This document shows, piece after piece, positions 1-5,458 of a stretch of DNA of 7,817 bases. Position 1 is the stretch's first letter. Each line of letters begins with the position of its first letter. A program made the position numbers and the translations under genes. The DNA comes from Candidatus Desantisiibacteriota bacterium. GTDB lineage: Bacteria; JACRDZ01. The notes beneath the pieces were generated by a model. It searched no databases, was not told the DNA's origin, and saw only the letters and a program-made list of their open reading frames with translations. The stretch covers positions 1 through 7,817 of the forward strand of contig JACQWU010000061.1 of NCBI GenBank assembly GCA_016209155.1. Direction: 5' to 3'.

Positions 1-678
1 AAAAGTAATGAACGAATAGATATTTCAACATGAACAATATCGGATAATAGCGATAAATCCGAAAAAATAAAAAAAGAAATATATCCCTATCAATTTCTGG
101 TTATAGAACCATCTGCTATAATACTTAACAATGATGGAGATAAAATAATACTCAGAGACAGTACCGGTAAAATAATTGATATGGTAGAATACGGGGAAGG
201 GACTGAAGTTGAAGCGGCAGATTATCCCTATTCAATAGGGAGGCTCCCTTCTTCAGGGAAATTAACAGTTTTCAATAGCCCTACAAAAGGCGGACCAAAC
301 AGTGAAGATTCGTTTACATTTCTTAATATTTCTGCTTATTTGAGCAGGGAAAGCATTAATCCTTTGAAGGGGGAAACTCTTGGCATAAACCTAAGCTTAA
401 ACTGTCCCGGGAATATAAGCATAAAAATTTTAGATCAATACGGTAGAAATGAAAAAAATATACTAAGTAATGAGCTGATTACTTCTAAGAAAAATTTATT
501 TTTCTGGGATGGTTTGAATGAAAATAGGAAATATGTAAATAATGGAATATATATATGCTATATTGCCGCCTCTCAGGAAGAAAAAAATAAAAAAATAGAA
601 AAAAAACTTATTTTTAATGTTATAAAACCGTCAAAAAATAAAAAAACAGGATGTATAATTACAAATTTTTTAAAATAA
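1..678 (+). CDS. Lamin-tail-domain / FlgD-like Ig surface protein, 3' part, with in-frame TGA
   Basis: This is the 3' part of a gene that begins upstream of the window. Frame 1 is open from base 1 to the TAA at 676-678 except for a TGA at 31-33. Window codons 1-95 read as a lamin tail domain (LTD): IDIST-stop-TISDNSDK, then YQFLVIEP, then LNNDGDKIILRDSTGKIIDM, which are the strand pattern and 'no-Glu-asserted' D.S.W.I.D signature of LTD repeats. Codons about 128-192 look like a FlgD-type Ig fold, with ISIKILDQYGR, FWDG (codons 168-171) and NNGIYICYI (codons about 181-188). Such modules sit at the C-terminus of secreted or surface proteins in many Gram-negative and candidate-phylum bacteria; binding partners are unknown. 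No ATG, GTG or TTG lies between the TGA and the ATG at 181, and starting there would cut the LTD in half. I therefore treat the whole span as one gene, either broken by a nonsense change, affected by a base error, or read through. Secretion and cell-surface location are inferred from the domains only, because the N-terminus is not visible. Confidence 0.7.
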
Positions 679-696
679 TTATAATAGGATCAAATC

Positions 697-1692
697 ATGA
701 ACTGTATATATTTGAAAAAAAAAAGTGATAAGTTTTCAAAAATGCGGCATCCATGGATATTTAAAAACTCTGTGGAAAAAATTGAAGAACATAACCAAAC
801 AAATGCATACCGTCTGATATATTCAGAAGCGGACATGCTTCCCGGATTAATTGTAGACCGCTATGGTGATTTCCTTGTAATTCAGGCGCTAACCGCCGGG
901 ATAGATAATATCAAGCATATTCTGGCAAATAATCTTATGCAACTGGTTAATCCTCTTGGAATATATGAGCGCAGTGATTCGGATGTCCGCAAGCTGGAAG
1001 GCCTTGAACCAGTAAAGGGACAACTGCTGGGTACATTACCTCCTGAATATGTTGAAATAAAAGAAAATGGCTTTCTGTTCCTCGCAGATATAATAAAAGG
1101 TCAGAAAACAGGTCTTTTTCTGGACCAGCGGAATAACCGCAGAATTACAGGAAAATATGCAAAAAATAAGAATATTCTGGATTGCTTTAGCTATACCGGT
1201 GGATTCACTGTATATGCAAAAGCCTGCGGTGCATATTCTGTTACATGCATTGATTCATCAGAAAATGCTAACCTGATTGCACAAAAAAATTTTATTTTGA
1301 ATAAAATTTTATCAGGGATTGAGATGATAAATGAAAATGTATTTACAACTATGCGCAAATATCGCGATTATGGAAAAACATTTGACATGATAATTATTGA
1401 TCCGCCAAAACTTGCCCCAACAAGACTGCATACAGATAAAGCAATAAGGGCATATAAGGATCTCAACCTTCTTGCCATGAAGTTATTGACTCAGGGCGGA
1501 ATATTAGCTGCTTTTTCGTGCTCCGGCGGAATAAACGCAAAACTTTTCAGAGAAATGATATCATGGGCAGCCATAGACGCAGGGAAAGAGATTCAGATTC
1601 TTGAAACTTTATCTCAAGGGCCGGATCATCCGATAAGAATAAATTTTCCTGAATCAGAATATCTTAAAGGGCTCATTTTAAGAATATTATAG
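697..1692 (+). CDS. rlmI: RlmI-like 23S rRNA (cytosine-5) methyltransferase, PUA-deleted
   Basis: This is a class I SAM-dependent methyltransferase of the RlmI/YccW family, whose E. coli member makes m5C1962 in 23S rRNA. Visible features are YRLIYSEADMLPGLIVDRYGDF (residues about 38-59, the EEHEE linker domain start), the ERSD..VRKLEGL segment (91-103), TGLFLDQR (138-145), SAM-binding motif I LDCFSYTGGF (161-170), motif IV DPPK (235-238), and motif VI FSCSGG (273-278) with Cys275 as the likely nucleophile. The C-terminus HP..INFPE..YLKG matches the family. The ATG at 697 has an AGGA at 686-689, seven bases upstream. The protein has 331 residues against about 396 in E. coli. The missing 60-70 residues fall between HPWIF (18-22) and YRLI (38-41), so most of the N-terminal PUA RNA-binding domain is absent while its first helix remains. 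The catalytic domain is complete, so it may still act, perhaps with altered rRNA recognition. It follows the LTD gene by 18 bases and may share its transcript. The RlmI family call is firm; the exact target base is inferred. Confidence 0.88.
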   Translation: MNCIYLKKKSDKFSKMRHPWIFKNSVEKIEEHNQTNAYRLIYSEADMLPGLIVDRYGDFLVIQALTAGIDNIKHILANNLMQLVNPLGIYERSDSDVRKLEGLEPVKGQLLGTLPPEYVEIKENGFLFLADIIKGQKTGLFLDQRNNRRITGKYAKNKNILDCFSYTGGFTVYAKACGAYSVTCIDSSENANLIAQKNFILNKILSGIEMINENVFTTMRKYRDYGKTFDMIIIDPPKLAPTRLHTDKAIRAYKDLNLLAMKLLTQGGILAAFSCSGGINAKLFREMISWAAIDAGKEIQILETLSQGPDHPIRINFPESEYLKGLILRIL

Positions 1693-1723
1693 AACTAAGA
1701 TGAATATTTTTAAAAAATGTGAT

Positions 1724-1758
1724 AGTATTTGCTTGAAAAAAGAAGTTGTGCTAATACT
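1724..1758 (+). terminator. Weak hairpin after rlmI, possible terminator
   Basis: AGTATTTGC (1724-1732) pairs with GCTAATACT (1750-1758), giving eight pairs with one T-T mismatch around a 17-base loop. A T-rich but interrupted tract (TGTTTATATTATTT) follows. The hairpin sits 30 bases after the rlmI stop and ahead of the dksA promoter, which is where a terminator is expected. The stem is poor in GC and the loop is long, so termination is only possible. Confidence 0.3.
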
Positions 1759-1782
1759 TGTTTATATTATTTAAAAAAGTTA

Positions 1783-1811
1783 TTGACAAAAAAAAATGGT
1801 TAGTATATATT
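1783..1811 (+). promoter_or_regulatory. Sigma70-type promoter for the dksA-holA-nth operon
   Basis: A perfect -35 box TTGACA (1783-1788) is separated by 17 bases from TATATT (1806-1811), a five-of-six -10 box. An overlapping TATATA lies at 1804-1809. The predicted start is near 1818, leaving an untranslated leader of about 54 bases before the ATG at 1872. The A-run just after the -35 box makes this the clearest promoter in the window. Confidence 0.7.
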
Positions 1812-1871
1812 TTGTCCTGCTTTTTTAATTTTAGTTAAATTTACAATTAATTTCGAAAGAAGGTAAATATA

Positions 1872-2315
1872 ATGAAATCACTAAATAAAAAAGATTTATT
1901 AGAATATAAAAAACAACTTGTCAACTTAAGAAAAGAATTGAGTTCCCAAACCAAAAAAGACCTGAAGGACGGCATGGAATCTGTTCGTGATGATTTAAAA
2001 GATATAGATGACTTTGCACAAAACGAAAATGATATTGATATATGGGCTATTGGAAATAATCAAAAACATGAAGTTCTAATTAAAATAGAAAATGCTTTAA
2101 CTAAAATAGAAAATAAAACCTATGGATTTTGCGAGCTTTGCAATCAAAAAATAAATGATGCCAGATTAAAAACTATCCCTTATACTGAGCTATGCATAAA
2201 TTGCAAAGAAAAAGAAGAACAATCTAAAGATGAATCTGCGACCTTATACCCGCCGCTTGAAGATCTAAAAGAAAATAATGATGAAGAAGAACCTAGCGAG
2301 GAAACTCTGGAATAA
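1872..2315 (+). CDS. DksA/TraR-family zinc-finger transcription factor
   Basis: A protein of 147 residues with an N-terminal helical hairpin (about 5-82) and a C4 zinc finger of spacing C-x2-C-x17-C-x2-C: Cys87, Cys90, Cys108 and Cys111, within YGFCELC and ELCINC. This is the DksA/TraR (zf-dskA_traR) layout. The acidic stretch DDLKDIDDFA (40-49) lies where DksA carries the coiled-coil tip that enters the RNA polymerase secondary channel, but a clean D-x-x-D-x-A tip is not obvious. The likely role is to bind RNA polymerase directly and tune promoters, in DksA together with ppGpp. The 36 residues after the finger are highly acidic (EDLKENNDEEEPSEE), an extension not present in E. coli DksA. A strong Shine-Dalgarno sequence AGAAGG (1858-1863) precedes the ATG by eight bases. 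The gene leads an operon with holA and nth under the promoter at 1783-1811. I leave the symbol empty because family members other than DksA share this architecture. Confidence 0.85.
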   Translation: MKSLNKKDLLEYKKQLVNLRKELSSQTKKDLKDGMESVRDDLKDIDDFAQNENDIDIWAIGNNQKHEVLIKIENALTKIENKTYGFCELCNQKINDARLKTIPYTELCINCKEKEEQSKDESATLYPPLEDLKENNDEEEPSEETLE

Positions 2316-2362
2316 ATCTTTAATCGCTGGCTAAAAATATTCTTTTTTGAGGATTTATAAAA

Positions 2363-3640
2363 ATGGCAGGGAAATCAAAACAAGCTAAATATAGTCCAGC
2401 ATTTGAAGATATTATTGATAAAGCCTCTCATGGGGACATTGCTCCCGTCTATCTTATATACGGGAATGAAGAATTTTTAATTAAAAAAAATATCAAACTG
2501 CTTTCGGATGCAATAATACCTGAAGTAGAAAGAGATTTTAATATTGAATTCATTGATGGAACTGTTATAAGTCCTGAAGACATAATCACCACATGCAATA
2601 CTTATCCTTTTCTTGGTTCAAAAAAAATTATTATTGTTCAAAATTATCCTGCCCTTTCTCCGATTAAAATTTCAATAAAAACAATACTAAACTTATTTAA
2701 AGAAGGAAATAAAAAAAATTCAGTTGAAGAATTGCTTTCTTATTTGGATATTACAATGTCTGATTTACAGAATATGACAAAATTTGAATTAAAAGAAAAA
2801 ATCGAGAAAAAAGAAAAAAATGACTCCATTGAGGATCAGGATCTTGCAGTCCTTGATCAATTATATATTTATATTATTGAAAAAACTGACACCCCTCTTT
2901 CATCTTCGAAAGAAGAAGACCATGATAAAGATCTGCTCGAAGATTTCATTGGGAATAAACAGTCTAACTTCACCTATTTAATTTTTGTCCAAATAGGTGA
3001 AGTTAGAAAAAAATCTTTATATAAACTTATCATCAAACAAGGTATAGAAAAAGAATTTGCTGTTGTTGAAAACAATCCCGATGATATTAAAAAAATACTT
3101 AAATTAAAAGGGATAAAAATCTCTTCCGGTGCATTAAAAAAATTAACTGAAAAAGCGGGTTTGAACCTGACACGTATTAATCAGGAAATAGAAAAAATAA
3201 TTGCTTTTCTGGGAGAAAAAAAAGATATAGATGAAAAAGATATTGAGCTTTTAGTCTCGCGTTCAGAAACCGAAAAAATATACGAACTAAGCGATGCTAT
3301 TGCTGAACGCAAAAAAGATAAAGCGCTGGAAATCCTGCATAATCTTTTTAAAGATGAAATTTTTCCTCTTCAAATAATGTCTGTAATAATTTCCCGTTTT
3401 AGATTACTGATACAAAGTAAACTTCTGGTGGAGGACGATTCCCTTTCTCGAAAAAAAATAGAAGAACTTCTTCCTTCTGATAAAAGCCATAATATCTTAA
3501 AACAGCACCCTTTTGTTATCTCAAAAGTAAATCAGCAATCCAGGACATTCTCTATATGTGAGCTTAAATCCTGTTATAAAAAATTACTGGAAATAGATAA
3601 ACAGCTTAAACTTTCTGCCGGCTCAAAAAAATATTATTAA
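2363..3640 (+). CDS. holA: DNA polymerase III delta subunit, with internal extension
   Basis: The delta subunit of the clamp loader, which opens the beta sliding clamp for loading on DNA. The N-terminal domain shows PVYLIYGNEEFLI (28-40), the degenerate nucleotide-binding start of HolA, and FLGSKKIIIVQN (83-94). The core resumes at FTYLIFV...VRKKSLYKLI (203-223). KLTEKAGLNLTRINQEIEKI (260-279) and the collar-domain segments YELSDAIAERKKDKALEIL (307-325) and LQIMSVIISRFRLL (336-349) follow the family order. The protein has 425 residues against about 340 normally. The excess is a charged, Lys/Glu-rich block at about 100-190, between two core strands. The C-terminus is abrupt after LLEIDKQLKLSAGSKKYY, about ten residues shorter than usual, and ends beside an A7 run. 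TGAGGA (2348-2353) lies nine bases before the ATG. The gene lies 47 bases after the DksA-like gene and overlaps the frame of nth. A 17-bp perfect inverted repeat lies inside it (2963-3007). The holA call is firm although sequence identity in this family is low. Confidence 0.85.
   Translation: MAGKSKQAKYSPAFEDIIDKASHGDIAPVYLIYGNEEFLIKKNIKLLSDAIIPEVERDFNIEFIDGTVISPEDIITTCNTYPFLGSKKIIIVQNYPALSPIKISIKTILNLFKEGNKKNSVEELLSYLDITMSDLQNMTKFELKEKIEKKEKNDSIEDQDLAVLDQLYIYIIEKTDTPLSSSKEEDHDKDLLEDFIGNKQSNFTYLIFVQIGEVRKKSLYKLIIKQGIEKEFAVVENNPDDIKKILKLKGIKISSGALKKLTEKAGLNLTRINQEIEKIIAFLGEKKDIDEKDIELLVSRSETEKIYELSDAIAERKKDKALEILHNLFKDEIFPLQIMSVIISRFRLLIQSKLLVEDDSLSRKKIEELLPSDKSHNILKQHPFVISKVNQQSRTFSICELKSCYKKLLEIDKQLKLSAGSKKYY
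2963..3007. repeat. 17-bp perfect inverted repeat inside holA
   Basis: The arm TCTAACTTCACCTATTT (2963-2979) is exactly complementary in reverse to 2991-3007, with an 11-base loop at 2980-2990. It encodes residues 201-215 of HolA (SNFTYL...QIGEVR). In RNA it would form a stable hairpin within the message. No T-run follows on either strand, so it is not an intrinsic terminator. Confidence 0.9.
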
Positions 3641-4253
3641 AATCATAGAAATTTTAAAAGATAAATATTCTAATGCGAAAATTGCTCTAAAATATAATAA
3701 TCCATTGGAGCTTTTAATTGCAACAATTCTGTCGGCTCAATGTACCGACATTATGGTAAATAAAGTTACTGAAAATCTTTTTAAAAAATATAAAAAAAGC
3801 GAAGATTATGCAAGTGCTAATTTAATTGAATTTGAGAAGGAAATACATTCCTGCGGTTTTTATCATAATAAAGCAAAAAATATTATAAATTCAGCAAAGA
3901 TCATTAATGAAAAATATAAAGGAAAAATTCCTGCAACAATGGAGGAACTTATCTCACTTCCCGGAGTAGCGCGTAAAACTGCGAATATTGTACTTGGAAA
4001 CGCATTTGGTATAGCAGCCGGCATTCCGGTAGACACGCATGTCAGACGTTTATCACAGCGTCTTGGCTTAACAAAAGAAAACGATCCGGAAAAGATAGAA
4101 AAAAATTTAATGATTTTAATCCCGAAACCCGAATGGCTAAAATTTTCCTATCTTTTAATCGAACATGGCAGAAATATTTGTAAGGCAAAAAAACCACGCT
4201 GTGAAATATGTCCGTTACAGAAATTTTGTTTTTATTTTAATACATTATTTTAG
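3615..4253 (+). CDS. nth: Endonuclease III (DNA glycosylase/AP lyase)
   Basis: A base-excision repair enzyme that removes oxidised pyrimidines and cuts the abasic strand. Numbered from a CTG start at 3615 (212 residues, E. coli Nth has 211), it shows LELLIATILSAQCTD (about 31-45), the helix-hairpin-helix LPGVARKTA with catalytic Lys121, catalytic Asp140 in PVDTHVRR, and the [4Fe-4S] ligands Cys189, Cys196, Cys199 and Cys205 with the canonical C-x6-C-x2-C-x5-C spacing. The start is uncertain. Homology to family N-termini runs back at least to IIKIIEILKDKY (from 3633), yet the first ATG/GTG/TTG in frame is TTG at 3705, which would remove the first helix and give only 182 residues. The frame is open back to a TAG at 3594-3596. 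CTG 3615 gives the family length but has no Shine-Dalgarno site. An ATT start near 3633-3636 or coupling through the A7 run at 3625-3631 at the end of holA are alternatives. Translation is probably coupled to holA, which it overlaps. Function is firm, start is not. Confidence 0.85.
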   Translation: MPAQKNIIKIIEILKDKYSNAKIALKYNNPLELLIATILSAQCTDIMVNKVTENLFKKYKKSEDYASANLIEFEKEIHSCGFYHNKAKNIINSAKIINEKYKGKIPATMEELISLPGVARKTANIVLGNAFGIAAGIPVDTHVRRLSQRLGLTKENDPEKIEKNLMILIPKPEWLKFSYLLIEHGRNICKAKKPRCEICPLQKFCFYFNTLF

Positions 4254-4274
4254 AGACTCATATAGTATAAATTT

Positions 4275-4649
4275 TCAACTTCTCTTTTTAGCAGGGGTTT
4301 TCACCGGTTTTTTTTTGGCAGCAATAGATGGAGCCGCAGGTTTTTTGCTTTTTTTATTACTTCGCAGCTCTTTAACACGTTCTTTTACTTTCACAGCTAT
4401 TTCTTTCTTACTTTTTATGGGATTAATTGCCTCTACAAGGATCATATCCCCAATACAATCACGTATCCAGTTGGACAGATCATTTTTAGCATCATTGACA
4501 TGATGATAGAATATATGGTCCTCAATCTTTTCAAGAATATTCGCCAGTTCTTCCAAATTTTTCACCCTTATACCATTTGCAAACCAAAAAGTATGATGTT
4601 CAGGTACGTCATTTAAAAAACTCCTAAGATCATTAATAATAATTTCCAT
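4275..4649 (-). CDS. DUF5752-like protein with histone-H1-like basic tail
   Basis: A protein of 124 residues from the ATG at 4649-4647 (minus strand), chosen because a perfect AGGAGG (4662-4657) lies seven bases upstream. An in-frame ATG at 4691 would add 14 residues but lacks a ribosome site and lies upstream of the predicted transcription start. Residues about 18-90 (HHTFWFANG, NLEELANILEKI, FYHHVN, NDLSNWIRD.IGD) match, from memory, the DUF5752 family of unknown function found in bacteria and archaea, in which F..NG, the YHVN and the NDF..WVRD motifs are the conserved points. Residues 97-124 form a tail with 11 Lys/Arg, 5 Ala, 4 Pro and no acidic residue (KKSKKPAAPS, AAKKKPVKTPAKKRS), similar in composition to histone H1 or bacterial Hc1-type tails. 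Binding to nucleic acid or another polyanion is inferred from the tail only. It stops with TGA 21 bases from the end of nth, in convergent orientation, and appears to be transcribed alone. Coding status is strong; function is unknown. Confidence 0.75.
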   Translation of the reverse strand: MEIIINDLRSFLNDVPEHHTFWFANGIRVKNLEELANILEKIEDHIFYHHVNDAKNDLSNWIRDCIGDMILVEAINPIKSKKEIAVKVKERVKELRSNKKSKKPAAPSIAAKKKPVKTPAKKRS

Positions 4650-4681
4650 GCTATTTCCTCCTAAATTAATTTTATTTTTTA

Positions 4682-4710
4682 AATTTAACATATTTATTTT
4701 AAAAAGTCAA
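4682..4710 (-). promoter_or_regulatory. Candidate promoter for the DUF5752-like gene
   Basis: Read on the minus strand, TTGACT (4710-4705) is followed after 17 bases by TAAATT (4687-4682), five-of-six and four-of-six matches to sigma70 boxes. The start would fall near 4675, about 26 bases before the ATG at 4649, leaving room for the AGGAGG site. It is plausible by position, but AT-rich DNA yields such matches easily. Confidence 0.4.
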
Positions 4711-4729
4711 TTATTTCTATGATAATTCC

Positions 4730-4759
4730 TGTAGAGACACAAAATTTTGTGTCTCTACA
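4730..4759. repeat. 30-bp perfect palindrome in divergent intergenic region
   Basis: TGTAGAGACACAAAA (4730-4744) is followed directly by its exact reverse complement (4745-4759). It lies between the divergent DUF5752-like and psd genes, 19 bases from each candidate -35 box. The ends GTAGAGAC...GTCTCTAC recall a dispersed palindromic repeat family (GTAGAGACGC...GCGTCTCTAC) that I remember as abundant in cyanobacteria, Bacteroidetes and others. It could equally be an operator or a bidirectional hairpin. Only one copy is present in this window. Confidence 0.9.
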
Positions 4760-4778
4760 ATTTGCTACAAATAAAATA

Positions 4779-4807
4779 TTGATATTTATGCTTAATAAGG
4801 TTATAAT
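4779..4807 (+). promoter_or_regulatory. Promoter for psd-pssA, possibly leaderless
   Basis: TTGATA (4779-4784), 17 bases, then a perfect TATAAT (4802-4807). The ATG of psd begins at 4814, only six bases after the -10 box, so transcription would start at or next to the start codon. The only upstream Shine-Dalgarno-like motif, AAGG (4797-4800), is 13 bases from the ATG and would not be in such a transcript. Confidence 0.6.
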
Positions 4808-4813
4808 ATATAG

Positions 4814-5458
4814 ATGAAAGAAGAAAAGAAGTTTTCAATTGCAAAAGAAGGCGCTCCCATTATTATACCTGTTTTATTTTTGGCGCTGGTTTTAAATATT
4901 CTTGGTTATAAAACAGGCTCTTATTTTTTTAGTCTTCTCGGAATACTTATAGTTTTATTTTTCCGTGCTCCGGGCAGAGTTATTTCAAAAGACGAACACA
5001 TAATAGTTTCACCGGCTGACGGAAAAGTAATAGCAGTTGAAGACGATACAGAAGATTTATTTATGCATGAGAAAACAAGACGCATAAGTATATTCCTATC
5101 AATTTTTAATGTACATATTAATCGCATCCCTATGGCAGGTGAAGTAAAATACTTTGATTATAAAAAAGGACAATTTGTAATAGCTTATCATGAAAAAGCA
5201 TATTTATTGAATGAACAAAATATTATCGGTATTGAAAATAAAAAAATTAAATACTTATTTCGTCAGATAACAGGTCTTATAGCACGAAGAGTGGTATTCA
5301 ATGGTAGAGTGGGAGATTTTTTTGAAACAGGAGAAAAATTCGGACTTATGAAATTCGGTTCACGTATGGATGTATATCTTCCGCGTACAGTTAAAATTTT
5401 AGTTAAAAAAGGTGATATAGTAAAAGGCGGAATAACAGTAATAGGAGAAGTATCATGA
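4814..5458 (+). CDS. psd: Phosphatidylserine decarboxylase, short (archaeal-type) form
   Basis: A pyruvoyl-dependent enzyme that decarboxylates phosphatidylserine to phosphatidylethanolamine at the inner membrane. At 214 residues it is the short form of the family (E. coli Psd has 322). Residues 14-50 form one or two hydrophobic membrane segments. The proenzyme self-cleaves at Gly182-Ser183 in FGSR, making the pyruvoyl group from Ser183. Asp69 in VSPADGKV and His101 in NVHINR complete the Asp-His-Ser triad. The segments IPMAGEV and ARRVVFNGRVGDFFETGEKFG (from 157) are typical. The TGA stop overlaps the pssA ATG as ATGA (5455-5458), so the two are translationally coupled. Its promoter (4779-4807) lies so close that the message may lack a leader. 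The product uses the PssA product as substrate, which makes the pair a complete PE branch. Confidence 0.92.
   Translation: MKEEKKFSIAKEGAPIIIPVLFLALVLNILGYKTGSYFFSLLGILIVLFFRAPGRVISKDEHIIVSPADGKVIAVEDDTEDLFMHEKTRRISIFLSIFNVHINRIPMAGEVKYFDYKKGQFVIAYHEKAYLLNEQNIIGIENKKIKYLFRQITGLIARRVVFNGRVGDFFETGEKFGLMKFGSRMDVYLPRTVKILVKKGDIVKGGITVIGEVS

Noticed and set aside
1-60. Genome-wide reassignment of TGA to Trp or Gly
   Set aside because: TGA ends psd in a standard ATGA overlap with pssA and ends the DUF5752-like gene at a natural tail, and TGG is used for Trp in several genes.
2963-3010. Intrinsic terminator inside holA
   Set aside because: The hairpin is strong but AT-rich and is followed by A residues rather than a T-run in the direction of transcription; the minus side has no T-run either.
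4251-4280. Bidirectional terminator between the convergent nth and DUF5752-like genes
   Set aside because: The 21-base gap shows no inverted repeat; I could not find a convincing stem there.
4165-4503. Plus-strand open frame of 112 codons across the 3' end of nth and beyond
   Set aside because: It overlaps the coding 3' end of nth and is antisense to the DUF5752-like gene, which has a perfect ribosome site and recognisable motifs. Its translation is a Phe/Leu-rich shadow.
4921-5127. Minus-strand open frame of 68 codons inside psd
   Set aside because: It is antisense to conserved psd motifs (SPADGK, NVHINR), with no ribosome site and no recognisable product.
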